Notes: generated by a model not told the origin, from the letters alone. A DNA stretch of 64,000 bases from VXNE01 sp963668365 (GCA_963668365.1 OY764266.1:2232001-2296000); one strand, 5' to 3'; shown: positions 33,901 through 43,351, counted from the first letter of the stretch. Translations and numbers: made by a program.

Positions 33901-35712
33901 TCCATCCAGGGCGCCGAGCGCCGACTCCAGCGTGGCAAGCGCATCGCTGGATTTTTTCAAGGAGCCGCCCTGATCGAAGCGCGCGATGAGCTGAACGGTG
34001 TCGGCGCGCGCGGGCTCGGCGCCGGAACCTAAGGCTATCGAAGGTATGGCCACCATGACCGTGAGCACCAGCGCGAAAACGGTTCCCGTCAACCAGGCGG
34101 GCGGTCGCCGGAGGGCGCTTGCAACCATGCCGCCGAACAGGATTCGCACGGGGTCCGGCGGCGCCATCCCCCCGCGCGCGGCGCGCGTCTCGCGTCGCCG
34201 TGAAAGGCGGCGGACGGCTGCGGGCGCGGCCAGCCGATGTGCGAGAAGCGGGACGAGGGCGACGGCGACCAGAAGAGAGGTGGCCAACGGAACGAGAAAT
34301 GCCCGTACGGCGATTTCGAGCTGTTTCTGCAAACTCGTCATGCCGGCTTCGACCTCGACCAGCACCAGGGGCAGAAAGACCACCGCGGTGGTCAGGCTGG
34401 CCGCCGCTATGGCGCGCACCGTGCGGCGGAGTCCCTGGCGCACCGCCGCATCGGGCGCCGTGCCCCGGTCGAGGGAGCGCTGCACCGACTCGAATACGAC
34501 GACGCTGTTGTCCACGAGCAGCCCTATCGCGAGCGCGAGGCCGAACAGCGTCAGCAGGTTCAGGGTATCTCCGAACAGGTAGAGAATGGCGAAGGCGGAC
34601 AGCAGGCTGACCGGTACGGCGACAGCGACGACGGTGACGGCCTGCCATTGCCGCAGGAACAGGTACAGAACGACAAGGGCGATGCCGAATCCAGACAGCC
34701 CGAGACGGGCGAGGCGTCCGATCTGTTTCTCGACCTCTTCGGCGGCGTCGGTGCCGATCACGAGTTCCAGCCCCATTTCGCCGACTTCGGCGTTCAGTTC
34801 CGATGCGCGCGCGCGAAGGTCATGGCCGAGGCGGACCAGGTTGGCCCCTTGCTCCTGGTAGATGGCGATGCCGACGGAGGGCTTTCCGTTGACACGAAAA
34901 AGGGACCGTTCGATGCCGATGCCGAAGTCGAGCTCTCCCACGTGGCGCAACTGGGCCGGTTTCCCCGGAGCGATTCGCGCTTGTTCGAGACTGTGTATAC
35001 CGGTCGACCGGCCGTCGAGGACCACATCGGTGATGCCGCTGGTAGCCTCGAGGTTGCCGACATAGCGCAGGTGACCGACGTTGCGCCGCACCGCGCCGGT
35101 GATTTCGTCGAGGGTCACGCCAAGGGCCACGGCCCTGGCCGGATCGACGGTCAGGGTCACCTGCCGCGGCGCGCCGCCGGAGGTGATGGCCTCCGTGACG
35201 CCGGGCACGGCGGCGAAGCGTGGCGCGATCAACTCTTCCGTGACGTCGAACAGCGCATTGCGGTCGACGTCCCCGCCGAGCACATTGATCATCATGACGA
35301 AGGTGCTCCAGTTGGACGTGTCGGAGCCGCTCACGCTCAGCGATGTTCCTTCGGGTTGTTCGCGCTCGATCGCCGCCGCGATGCGGCGCAGTTCGAGTTC
35401 GCGGACCCTGATGTCGACGCCCCGTTCAAAAAGCACCTGGAAGCTGCCGCCCGCGCCCCGGATCGATGCGCTCGTCTCCAGCACCATCGGCAGTGCCGCC
35501 ACGCGCGCCTGGAGCGGCAGCAGGATTTCCCGTTCCACGGCTTCGGACTCGCTGCCGGGCCTCGAGAAGTTGACCCATAGCCGATCGCCCTCGACGTTGG
35601 GGAAAAGCTCGACGGGAATACGCTGCATCGCCACCAGGCCGATCATGACCAGCGCCAGGAACGCCATGGCCACCGCGACGGGCCGGCGCACGGGGAGGTC
35701 CAGGAGATTCAC
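30919..35712 (-). CDS. RND efflux permease fused to an ABC ATPase (1597 residues)
   Basis: Residues 1-1037 are a full RND pump: TM1 (PVAVAMAFLALVMIGLVAM), first helix bundle about 333-490 with the proton-relay helix GLLVDNSVVVFES (Asp401), TM7 about 543-562, second bundle about 882-1036 with GLTVNPAILLVD. Two extra helices follow (about 1046-1063, 1070-1094). An ABC nucleotide-binding domain then starts at LEARNLRKVY (1111-1120), is interrupted by an insert of about 200 residues with four predicted helices, and resumes at VEALLGTNFRIERGMVGVL. Walker A is GPNGAGKTT (1339-1347), Q-loop YLPQD (1383-1387), signature LSGGMRQR (1438-1445), Walker B IIVVDEP (1458-1464), H-loop STHVV (1492-1496). All ATPase residues are intact and no frameshift joins the halves. 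Its start overlaps the preceding RND gene; its stop overlaps the permease gene. Confidence 0.85.
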   Translation of the reverse strand: MNLLDLPVRRPVAVAMAFLALVMIGLVAMQRIPVELFPNVEGDRLWVNFSRPGSESEAVEREILLPLQARVAALPMVLETSASIRGAGGSFQVLFERGVDIRVRELELRRIAAAIEREQPEGTSLSVSGSDTSNWSTFVMMINVLGGDVDRNALFDVTEELIAPRFAAVPGVTEAITSGGAPRQVTLTVDPARAVALGVTLDEITGAVRRNVGHLRYVGNLEATSGITDVVLDGRSTGIHSLEQARIAPGKPAQLRHVGELDFGIGIERSLFRVNGKPSVGIAIYQEQGANLVRLGHDLRARASELNAEVGEMGLELVIGTDAAEEVEKQIGRLARLGLSGFGIALVVLYLFLRQWQAVTVVAVAVPVSLLSAFAILYLFGDTLNLLTLFGLALAIGLLVDNSVVVFESVQRSLDRGTAPDAAVRQGLRRTVRAIAAASLTTAVVFLPLVLVEVEAGMTSLQKQLEIAVRAFLVPLATSLLVAVALVPLLAHRLAAPAAVRRLSRRRETRAARGGMAPPDPVRILFGGMVASALRRPPAWLTGTVFALVLTVMVAIPSIALGSGAEPARADTVQLIARFDQGGSLKKSSDALATLESALGALDGVETIETVIREHGGSITVELVDEAQRPADLDAAVVRKVARTAAKRVSGGFELLNPGDDSSGGGKAGGAPREGGGFGGAPGEVVLSGPDSRQLERLAKDVMARLDANPHVENSWPAESPGLEEIWIQPRRPAFEAYGITIGDVLGNLGLAGREGRVNATGFALPSGRELPVVMERIDARTDDGGRELRNLRLQTAAGVVPIAALADIRQMPARPTIEHRNGRRETRVFYRLGTGVAESGSGREAVEEQIAETVRAVSRPRGYTVEVSSDDEQTSWLQRVLVPVALLLFLVLALTFESLTLPALVLLAVPLTVIGASWALVVAGMSLDEMAALGAIALFGLTVNPAILLVDRMQQKVLAGGWTPGAAAFASVRERTRPVLMTTATTIAALWPLAISTGRENEIWPPFATIVIGGLVTSALLTLLIIPVGFILLHRLDRLFGRVGPWLVVGWLAVTLSIMLWLTQSGLVTSLFWQVVVAILVGGGALAITVAIFRRPERHEPDTDSGPPALEARNLRKVYALPGPLRRALAAPRVFAARALAQGTFDPGALSAAKAFSQKEARERLLPALVFTFAPTGLAVHAESGGWRLFFCMLAAAGLVGFLRQIRRSRGQLNAVGAVAPGGVENFLAAGVPWAALGAFACAALLPQLGGSVAAANVFWPVAGALLLGAWQLARRSAAAQARGQVKERAGGRFLRYPRTVMRRWARRLGGLDLPASPVEALLGTNFRIERGMVGVLGPNGAGKTTLLRLLTGILDPTRGTITLGGVRLDKVQRVLARWVGYLPQDAGLPAGLSPREYLRHFAALYDLPPSERHERVEHLLGEVGLKDRAEDRIGSLSGGMRQRVSVARTLLRLPPIIVVDEPTVGLDPRERIRFRNLLANLARDRIVLFSTHVVEDVAVACERVLVLAGGRLLFDGAPGELAEAARGKVWEMQASALDGDELPPGTILAEETPLGDGRITRRVLAERSPDPDAGTLESRLEDGYLWLLRGAGDAA

Positions 35713-38700
35713 TGTGCGAGCCTGCGCAGGCGGCCGGCCGCACTGTCGACCAGGAGGTAGATGCAGGGCAGCACGAGGAGCGATCCGATGGTCGAGGCCA
35801 CGATGCCGCCGATGATGGTGAGCGCCATGGGCGCTCGCAAGGATGCGCCTTCGCCGCCAGCGAGGGCGAGGGGGATGAGCGCGAGCGCCGTGGTCAGGGT
35901 GGTCATGGCGATCGGACGCAGCCGAATGCCGGCCGCCGCCGCGAGGGCGCGAATGCGATCGCTTCCCGCCGCCATCTGCTGGCGGGCCGTGGTGATAAGC
36001 AGTACCGCATCGTTCACCGCGATCCCCGCGAGCACAATCAGCCCCAGCATCGCCATGACGCCGATCGGCTCCCCTGTCCAGACCAGCGCGCCGGCCACTC
36101 CGATCAGGGCGAGCGGAATGGCGCTGAGCACGGTCACGGGGTGGACCAGGGATTCGAACGTGCCCGCAAGCACCATGAATACGAGCACCAGCGCCAACAC
36201 GCCCGCGAGACGCAGTTCGGCGAAAGTGCGCGCGCGCTGCTCTTCTTCGCCCCGCAACGCGCTGCGTATGCCGGGCGGCAGCGGCAGGTCGTCAAGGCCG
36301 GCCTCCACGGCGGCGACGGCCTGGGGTTTTGAGACGCCCTCCGCGATCTGCGCGGTGACCTCTGCGGTGCGGCGTTGATCGCGCCGAAATATCTCCCGCG
36401 CACCCTCGACTTCGGTGAACGTCGCGACTTGCCCGATTGCCGCCAGCCGGCCCTCCGCGGTGCGGAACGCGACATCGCCCAGGTCTTCGCGGCGCGGCGT
36501 GGGCAGGCGAATGGTGACACGGCGCTCTTCGTCCCCGGTGGAGAGGATTGTTGCGACGCGTCCGTCGAGGCTCGATTCCAGGACGCGGGACATGGTCTGG
36601 AGGGTCACGCCCAGGGCATCGGCCATGGCGGGGTCCAGCGTGACGCGAAGCTCCGGCGGTCCGCCTTCGAAGGAGGACCGGACGTTCCACACCTCGGGCA
36701 GCGTTTCGAGGCGCTGCTTGATCCGCTCGGCACCGTCGCGCAGGTCTTCCAGCGCGTTGCCGGACACTTCTACCGTGATCGGCGGGCCGGTTGTTCCGAG
36801 CGCGTCGGTCAATGCCGACCGGCCAATCTCCCAACTGACGTCCGTCATCGGCAGACTGGCCAGTTGCGGGCCGAGCCAGCCGGCGACCTTGCGCCCGGTG
36901 GGGCCTTCGACATCCATGCGGGCGATGACCCGGGCAGTGTTTTCTTCGGTCAGTTCGCTGCGGATCAAGCGATCGTCTTCGGGCAGGCGTCCGACCTCGG
37001 AAAGGGTCGCCGCCAGCGCTCCGCCTCCCGCCTGCCGCAGCAGGTCTTCGATCCCCGCCACCGCGCGGGCGGTCGATTCCACCCGTTGCTCCGACGGCCC
37101 CACGAGTCGAATCGAGAACTGGCGCGGGTCGGTCGGCGGCAGCAATTCGGTGCCGAGCCGAAGCAGCGAGACAACCGCGGCGACCGCGGCCAGGGAGGCG
37201 ACCAGGACTACCGCCAACGGCCGCCGCAGCAGCCTGGCGACGAGCGATTCGAGTGCGACCCGGCTGCGGCCGGGCCGCGTCTCGTCTCGAGAACCGCGCA
37301 GAAACCAGCCGCCCAGCGCGGGTATCAGCATGATCGCGACGCCGAGTGATGCGATCAGCGAGATGGTCACGGTGAACGCGATGCCATCGATCAGGCGGGC
37401 AGCGAGGCCTTGCACGAACAGCACCGGCAGGAACACGACGCAGGTGGTCAGCGTGCTCGCCGTGATGGCGCCGGCGACTTCGCCCGTCCCGCGGACAGCC
37501 GCCGGGCCGGGCGCGTCGCCCGCGGTAAGGCGGCGATAGATGGACTCGACCACCACGATGGCGTTGTCGACGAGCATTCCCGCTCCGAGGGCGAGTCCGC
37601 CGAGGGTGACGATATTGAGGCTGTAGGACTGGAAACCCATGAAGAACAGGGCGGCGAACAGCGAAACCGGCACCGCGGCCGCCACGATCAGGACGGCGCC
37701 GGCGGATCGCAGGAACGCTGCGAGCACGGCGATGGCGAGGACAATGCCGACAACCGCGGCGGTCTTGAGATGATCGAGCGCGTCGACGACGATGCCGGCA
37801 TCGTCCGTGATCTCCCGCACGTCGACATTCGGCAGGTCGTCGTCGAGGCCGCCCAGGGCGTCGCGAACCGACGTCGACACGCCCACCGTGTTGGCGCCGG
37901 CCTCCTTGTAGATCGAGAGTCCCACGCCCTCCGATCCGTCGACCCGGACCAGGTGGTCGATCTCGCGGTCGACCAGCTCGACGCTGCCGAGGTCCGACAC
38001 GCGCACGGCCTGCTGCCGCCCGGAATCGTCGCGCAGGTATCGGACGACGACGTTGCCCACGTCTTCCACGCGACGAAAACGCGACAGGGCGCGAAGCTGG
38101 AATATGCGGTTGTCCTCTTCCAGGGTGCCCGCCGGAATGTCGACGTTTTCCTGGGACAGGCGCTGTTCGAGCTGTCCCAGCGAAACTCCGAAAGCGTCGA
38201 GGCGATAGCGATCCACCGCGATGCGTACTTCGCGCTCCCTGCCGCCGACCACGCGCACTTCGGCGACCCCGGGCAACCGTTCGAGCGCGGGCGCCACCTG
38301 GCGCCGGGCGAGGCGTTTGAGTTCGGCCAGGTCGGGTTTGCCGGAGGGGGCGACGAGGCCGAGCGTCAGAATCGGGGCCTGGCGCGGATCGAATCGCCGC
38401 ACCAGCACTTCGTCGACTTCCGGGTCCGCCTGGAGCTGGCCCACGGCCTTCTGCACGTCGATCAGGCCGAGGTCGACGTCGGCCTCCCAGTCGAATATCA
38501 CCGTGGCGACGAGCCTGCCCGACCTGGCGACCTGCTCGACGTTGCGGATACCGCGAACGGTGAAAAGGAGTTGCTCCACCCGCTCGCCGTAGAGGCGTTC
38601 CATTTCCGCCGGCGGGCGGTCGCCGGAGCTTAGCGACACGACGACGGTTGGCGTCTCCACATCCGGCAGCAGATCGACGGGAAGCCGGTCCCAGGAGAGC

Positions 38701-38783
38701 CAGCCCACCAGCGCCACCGCGAGGGCGACGACGCTGACTGCTACGGGGCGGCGAACGGCGAGTCCGGCGAGCGACTCGAACAA
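35709..38783 (-). CDS. RND-family efflux permease
   Basis: A 1024-residue pump of standard length with two periplasmic porter regions and twelve helices. The TM4 motif GMLVDNAIVVVESIYRR carries the proton-relay Asp; TM10 has GIAVNDAVLLI. The N-terminus FESLAGLAVRRPVAVSVVALAVALVGW is TM1, and SGDRPPAEMERLYGERVEQLLFTVRGIRNVE is the first porter block. It uses proton import to export small molecules, with the adaptor encoded just upstream (one base gap). The stop overlaps the start of the RND-ABC fusion, so the two RND proteins are co-produced and may form hetero-oligomers, as MdtB/MdtC do. No TolC-like channel gene is in the cluster. Confidence 0.9.
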   Translation of the reverse strand: MFESLAGLAVRRPVAVSVVALAVALVGWLSWDRLPVDLLPDVETPTVVVSLSSGDRPPAEMERLYGERVEQLLFTVRGIRNVEQVARSGRLVATVIFDWEADVDLGLIDVQKAVGQLQADPEVDEVLVRRFDPRQAPILTLGLVAPSGKPDLAELKRLARRQVAPALERLPGVAEVRVVGGREREVRIAVDRYRLDAFGVSLGQLEQRLSQENVDIPAGTLEEDNRIFQLRALSRFRRVEDVGNVVVRYLRDDSGRQQAVRVSDLGSVELVDREIDHLVRVDGSEGVGLSIYKEAGANTVGVSTSVRDALGGLDDDLPNVDVREITDDAGIVVDALDHLKTAAVVGIVLAIAVLAAFLRSAGAVLIVAAAVPVSLFAALFFMGFQSYSLNIVTLGGLALGAGMLVDNAIVVVESIYRRLTAGDAPGPAAVRGTGEVAGAITASTLTTCVVFLPVLFVQGLAARLIDGIAFTVTISLIASLGVAIMLIPALGGWFLRGSRDETRPGRSRVALESLVARLLRRPLAVVLVASLAAVAAVVSLLRLGTELLPPTDPRQFSIRLVGPSEQRVESTARAVAGIEDLLRQAGGGALAATLSEVGRLPEDDRLIRSELTEENTARVIARMDVEGPTGRKVAGWLGPQLASLPMTDVSWEIGRSALTDALGTTGPPITVEVSGNALEDLRDGAERIKQRLETLPEVWNVRSSFEGGPPELRVTLDPAMADALGVTLQTMSRVLESSLDGRVATILSTGDEERRVTIRLPTPRREDLGDVAFRTAEGRLAAIGQVATFTEVEGAREIFRRDQRRTAEVTAQIAEGVSKPQAVAAVEAGLDDLPLPPGIRSALRGEEEQRARTFAELRLAGVLALVLVFMVLAGTFESLVHPVTVLSAIPLALIGVAGALVWTGEPIGVMAMLGLIVLAGIAVNDAVLLITTARQQMAAGSDRIRALAAAAGIRLRPIAMTTLTTALALIPLALAGGEGASLRAPMALTIIGGIVASTIGSLLVLPCIYLLVDSAAGRLRRLAQ

Positions 38784-39911
38784 CTACGATCCCACTATTC
38801 TGACCCGCGTGCCGTCGGTGAGGGTCTCGACGCCGCGAATGACGATGCGGTCGCCGGGAGCGATTCCGGCGAGGACTTCGACCTGCTCGTCGTCGCCGAG
38901 ACCCAGGTTGATGTCGCGACGCGCGACGCGCTGCCCGGCAAGGACGAAGACCACGTTTCTCCCGCCCCGCCGGGCAACGGATTCGCGCGGTACCACGGGC
39001 ACGTCGACGCGTTGATCCGCGATGATGGTCACCTCCACGAACATGCCGGGGCGGAGCAGCCGCTGCGGGTTCGATACCGCTACTTCGGCGCGGAACGTGT
39101 GCGTGTTGATGTCCACCGACGGCGCTAGGCGGATGACCTCGCCGCCAATGTCGGCGTCCTCGTAAGCATAGTGGCGAATGCGCGCCGGAAGTCCTTCGTG
39201 GACGCGGCCGAGTTCGGGGCCGACCAGGTCGATGTCGGCGATCAGTTCCCCGAGCGGCGCGATCCGCGCGATCGTGAATCCGGGGGCGACCAGTTGGCCG
39301 TCGGCGATCGGCAGTCCGTCGCTGTTTCGGGCCAGGCGCAGGACGACGCCGCCGATGGGTGTCGCGATCTTCGACTTGGCGGCGTTGAGCTTGCTGCGTT
39401 CGAACTCGTATAGCGCATTTTCGTACTGCACTTCCGTCTGCCGCAATTCTTCCTCCGCAATCAGCCTGGAAGCCCACAGGTCCCGGCGTCGCTCGAGCTC
39501 CGACTCGGCGGCCTCCAGCGCGCGTCGCGTCGACTCGATACGCGCGTGCAGGCGCGCGTCCTCGCCGGTGATTTCGGCGATCGTCTGTCCGGCTGCGACA
39601 GTTGCGCCTTCGGTCAGACGGTTGCCTTGGTCGTCGCGTCCGATGTGCACGTGGCCGGGAATCTCGATGTCCAGGGTGACCATCTCCCGGGTGCGCAGCG
39701 TTCCGGTCGTGATGATCAGTTCCTCGACGTTTCCGGTCTCCACCGTGCTCACCTCGACCGGGATGCGGAACTCGACCGGCGGGGCGCTCGCGCCGGGACC
39801 GCAGCCGGAGAGAGCGAGGGCCAGCGCTGCCGCGACGGCCATGCCGGGCCACCGACAGGCGCATTCGCGATCTCGAGGGACTCGGCAAGTTGGATGGGAG
39901 GACGATTTCAC
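38784..39911 (-). CDS. Membrane-fusion (adaptor) lipoprotein of the efflux operon
   Basis: A 375-residue periplasmic adaptor. The lipobox ALALSGC places lipid-anchored Cys at residue 37. VEVSTVETGNVEELIITTGTLRTREMVTLDIEIPGHV and TVAAGQTIAEITGEDA form the lipoyl-like half; the hairpin is LHARIESTRRALEAAESELERRRDLWASRLIAEEELRQTEVQYENALYEFERSKLNAAKSKI; the beta-barrel and membrane-proximal domains follow. The four-base overlap with the upstream gene and single-base gap to the RND gene show one operon. It would link the inner pumps to an outer-membrane channel encoded elsewhere. Confidence 0.9.
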   Translation of the reverse strand: MKSSSHPTCRVPRDRECACRWPGMAVAAALALALSGCGPGASAPPVEFRIPVEVSTVETGNVEELIITTGTLRTREMVTLDIEIPGHVHIGRDDQGNRLTEGATVAAGQTIAEITGEDARLHARIESTRRALEAAESELERRRDLWASRLIAEEELRQTEVQYENALYEFERSKLNAAKSKIATPIGGVVLRLARNSDGLPIADGQLVAPGFTIARIAPLGELIADIDLVGPELGRVHEGLPARIRHYAYEDADIGGEVIRLAPSVDINTHTFRAEVAVSNPQRLLRPGMFVEVTIIADQRVDVPVVPRESVARRGGRNVVFVLAGQRVARRDINLGLGDDEQVEVLAGIAPGDRIVIRGVETLTDGTRVRIVGS

Positions 39912-42900
39912 TTGCTGTTCACCGGCAGCCAGCGGATGGCGTCGGCCACGATAGTGTATCGGTCGTTGTTTTGCCCGACCGATTTGTTGGTGACGACCAG
40001 GCGCACCTCGCCGGCGTCGAGTTCGAATTCGCCGAGATTGTTCCAGCCGGCCACCGCCGCCCCGCCGTCGAATTCGATGGGTCTTTGCGTCTCGCCGTCG
40101 ACGAGTTGCATGTCGTAGGGTCCCTGTTTCTCGTTCCAGAAACTGCCGAGGTCAACGTTCATGCCGCCCGAACCGATACTGACAGCTACCTGTGTCTCCA
40201 CTGACCGGCTGCGCGATTTTGTCCCGGGCAGATGGTAGTCCAGCCGCCATCTGCCCGCCCGGGGCAGGCGGGCGGCGAAGGTCACCGCCTCGGATGGGCT
40301 GGACGAGGACCAGGAGCGGGCCAGGGTGTGGCGGTACTTTCCCCAGGTCCCATTCACCTCCTGCCGGGACCAGCCGATTCCGGAAGCGCCGAAGGATGGG
40401 AGCCCCTCGTCCACCTCCGCGATGTCCCCGTCCCGGATGCGCTCGGCAACCGTGCCGTCGCCGGAAAACCCGGGGTCGAGGTCGTCGACCACGATCCCGT
40501 CGACCGGTGGCGGTCGCCAGTCGCTGGTTCGGGATCCCTCGAACGGTTCCTGATCGACCAGATCGTCGAAGTCGATTTCGGCCAGTTCCAGGCGCACCGG
40601 CTGCCGGTTGAGCGACAGGTAGGGTCGGAGCGTGACCTCCGTCGGCACTGTCTGGGCCACGAGGCCGATCTCCGCCGATCGGGAGGCGCCGATTCGGATG
40701 GGGGCGCTGGTGCCGCGAATCGTCTTCTTTTTGATGGTTGACCGCCATTCGATGCGCAGCAGGCCCGGCACGGGTTCATCGTTTCTCACGTGCAGGCGCA
40801 TCTGGTAGCGGGATTGGCCGAAGTCCGAGTCGCGCAGCCGAAATACCTCGACAGGCGATGCGAGGAAGCCGGGGAGCGCCGCGTCGTGCAGCCAATCTCC
40901 GACGATGGACTCGATGTCCGCCCCCACGGTCAATGCGGCAGCGTTGAAGTCGTCGGCAGCGTAGTGCCCGCCGGCGTGGCGATGGCGCAGCTCGGAGATC
41001 AGGGCGGCCGTCCGTTCGCGACCGAGGGCGTCCCAGATGGACTTCGCCGTCGCCTGCCCCTTGAGCGCAAGGGTGTAGAACGCCTGTCCCGGGTCCGTTT
41101 CCGTGTCGAGGCCGGCGAGCGGGGCGCCGAGGGCGCGGTTCCATACGGAAGGTCTGTTGGTTACGCGGTCCATGGTGGAAGCGGTGATCGACCAATCGCC
41201 CCCGCCGGCGAAAGCTCTCGACATGACCGTGGCCAGAACCTGTTGCATGCCTTCGGTGCGGTGGAACAGGTGGGCGGAGAAGAAGGCGTTGTGATCGGTG
41301 AGCAGCCGCTCCGCCAGCGCTGCACAGACGAAGTCCAGTGCCGTCGCGCCAACGCCCGTGGCGCCGGTCTGGTACGTGAGAAAATTGCGTGACACTCCGG
41401 CGAAAGGACTGCCCCCATTGACGTCGTTGGCAAAGAACCGCTCGAGCGCGCGGATCTTGGCGGCGCCGATACCGCCTTCTGCGCTCTCCATTTCGGCCAG
41501 CGAGTCGGCGTCGCGAAACTGAAATTCGAACCGGGACGTAGGGAACCCGGACTCGCTCAGCAGCATGACGCCGGGAAACGACATGACGGTGTCCATTCGC
41601 CAGCCACCGCCGTAGGTCCTGAGCTGCGCGGGAACTTCGACCAGGCTCAGCGTTTCGTAGGGGTAGCCAAGACCCAGATCTTCGGCGGCGGAAAAGAATT
41701 CCTCGACGCGGGTGGCGAGTGCGTCGGCGGCTTCCGCGAAGAAAGCGACGTTGCGCATATGGCTCGGGTTCAACAGCAGTTCGATTTCGACATCGGCCGC
41801 TTGCATGGAGCGGCGTTCGAACCGCGAAGCCACCAGACCGATCTCCGGCACCGGCATGGCGGGTCGGAAGCGAAACCGGCCGTCGCCAACCGGCTCACGC
41901 CGGCCAGGACCTGCGACGAGCCAGCCGGGCGGCGCCTCGACCACGAGATCGGCGTGGAAGAAGTCTCGCGGCCGTCGGGACGGATCCTCGACGTCGAAGT
42001 TCGCGCCCGGGCGGGGCAGCCAGCCGGAAGACGGCGTCAGGGCGACATGGCGGCGTTCGAACACGGAAGCGTCCGATCCCAGAGCCAGCAGCGCGGAGCT
42101 GCCGGATTTCATTCGTGCTGGATTGACGGCGCTGTCGAGATAGCCAAAGGCGGGATCCGGAACCCCTTGCGCGCTCAGGGACATCATGACGGACGTTCCC
42201 GCCGCGAGCGGTTCCGGCAACCCGACGGCGAGCAATCCGTCCGCATGCGTGAAAGCCATGGGTTCACCGTCGATGCGCACCGCGCCGACCTCCAGACCGG
42301 GATTGAAGCTGAACAACAGCTCGTCGAGCGGGCGGTCGCCGGGGGAGGTCAGGCGCATCTCGATGTCGATGCCAAGCGTCTCTCCGGGCACCATGCGCAC
42401 CGTCCCCGTGACCTCTTCGACGATAGGATGCGGATCCTCCCGGCGGGACTCGTGCGCGGCGGCCCACTGTTCCGCGACGGCCAGATCGTCGGTCGCGTTC
42501 GCAACCAACATGCCGAGCAAGGCGGCGCCGCCGGTGACGCAGGCGATGCTCGTGCCGATGCGCGCGGATCTGAACGCGCGGTCCGGCCTAGGATACAGCA
42601 CCGCCGCCGCGAGCAGCGCGCCCGCGGCGAACAACAGCAGCGATGCGCGGTGGGCAAGCAGAGTGGCATCGGGGTACGCTGGCACGATGTCGGAAGGGTA
42701 CTGGGTGCCGAACGGGAAGATCGTGCCCACCAGGTACGTGGGAGCGTTGTCTACCGCGTATACGTGAAGTCCCAACAGGGCGCATGCGGCAATCGCCACC
42801 AGCAGCCGATTGCGCAGCGCGACCGCCAGCAACATGACCACCGCGCACCAGAGCGTCAGCAGCGGCAGCGCGTCGAGGAAGAGAAAAACGATCAGTGAAA

Positions 42901-43351
42901 CCGGCTGGACCGTCTCGCCCATCCACCAGTCGAAGAGTTGCGCGGCGCCTCCGATGGCCTGGAACGCCACCGCAATCACCAGGACAGGCGCCCAGGCGAC
43001 GACTACCAGCCCGGCCAGTCTTCCGCCCAGGAGCGACAGGTTCGACGTCGGCCGCGCATCGACAACTTCCGCGATGCGGTCGCGCTGGTCGCGGGCGCGG
43101 ATATCGAATGCAAGGAACACGAGGCCGGCCATGAGGATCCAGACGTAGTACACGCCCAGGTAGGACATGGTGAAGCGCGGCGACACGAGTCCCGCCGAGG
43201 GAGACACGCCGGAACCCGCACCGTGCAGGAAGCTGAAGAAAACGAAAAAGCCCACGCCGACGACCAGGGCCAGGCCGGCAAATACCCAGGTGCGTGCCAG
43301 GCGCCGGGCGGACCGAATCTCCGCAACGGTAATCGCGAGCGCTTTTCGCAC
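39908..43351 (-). CDS. ABC-2 permease fused to degenerate M1-peptidase-like and golvesin-like domains
   Basis: A 1147-residue protein from GTG 43351, which shares a base with the ATPase stop (TAGTG). The N-terminal 290 residues have about seven helices, including RTWVFAGLALVVGVGFFVFF, SYLGVYYVWILMAGLVFLAFDI and a FDIRARDQRDRIAEVVDARPTSN loop typical of ABC-2/M1 fusion permeases. A large periplasmic section follows with M1-peptidase-like layout (YPYETLSLVEVPAQLRTYGGGWRMDTVMSFPGVMLLSE). The zinc-binding HExxH motif is absent anywhere. The C-terminal 130 residues (GTWGKYRHTLARSW..AGRWRLDYHLPG..LGEFELDAGEVRLVVTN..TIVADAIRW) match a golvesin/carbohydrate-binding-like beta domain. Substrate unknown. 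Confidence 0.75.
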   Translation of the reverse strand: MRKALAITVAEIRSARRLARTWVFAGLALVVGVGFFVFFSFLHGAGSGVSPSAGLVSPRFTMSYLGVYYVWILMAGLVFLAFDIRARDQRDRIAEVVDARPTSNLSLLGGRLAGLVVVAWAPVLVIAVAFQAIGGAAQLFDWWMGETVQPVSLIVFLFLDALPLLTLWCAVVMLLAVALRNRLLVAIAACALLGLHVYAVDNAPTYLVGTIFPFGTQYPSDIVPAYPDATLLAHRASLLLFAAGALLAAAVLYPRPDRAFRSARIGTSIACVTGGAALLGMLVANATDDLAVAEQWAAAHESRREDPHPIVEEVTGTVRMVPGETLGIDIEMRLTSPGDRPLDELLFSFNPGLEVGAVRIDGEPMAFTHADGLLAVGLPEPLAAGTSVMMSLSAQGVPDPAFGYLDSAVNPARMKSGSSALLALGSDASVFERRHVALTPSSGWLPRPGANFDVEDPSRRPRDFFHADLVVEAPPGWLVAGPGRREPVGDGRFRFRPAMPVPEIGLVASRFERRSMQAADVEIELLLNPSHMRNVAFFAEAADALATRVEEFFSAAEDLGLGYPYETLSLVEVPAQLRTYGGGWRMDTVMSFPGVMLLSESGFPTSRFEFQFRDADSLAEMESAEGGIGAAKIRALERFFANDVNGGSPFAGVSRNFLTYQTGATGVGATALDFVCAALAERLLTDHNAFFSAHLFHRTEGMQQVLATVMSRAFAGGGDWSITASTMDRVTNRPSVWNRALGAPLAGLDTETDPGQAFYTLALKGQATAKSIWDALGRERTAALISELRHRHAGGHYAADDFNAAALTVGADIESIVGDWLHDAALPGFLASPVEVFRLRDSDFGQSRYQMRLHVRNDEPVPGLLRIEWRSTIKKKTIRGTSAPIRIGASRSAEIGLVAQTVPTEVTLRPYLSLNRQPVRLELAEIDFDDLVDQEPFEGSRTSDWRPPPVDGIVVDDLDPGFSGDGTVAERIRDGDIAEVDEGLPSFGASGIGWSRQEVNGTWGKYRHTLARSWSSSSPSEAVTFAARLPRAGRWRLDYHLPGTKSRSRSVETQVAVSIGSGGMNVDLGSFWNEKQGPYDMQLVDGETQRPIEFDGGAAVAGWNNLGEFELDAGEVRLVVTNKSVGQNNDRYTIVADAIRWLPVNSK

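Noticed and set aside
36292..39888. 1198-residue open frame overlapping the RND and adaptor genes
   Set aside because: Out-of-phase reading of two genes with clear membrane helices and motifs; its Arg-rich product is not protein-like.
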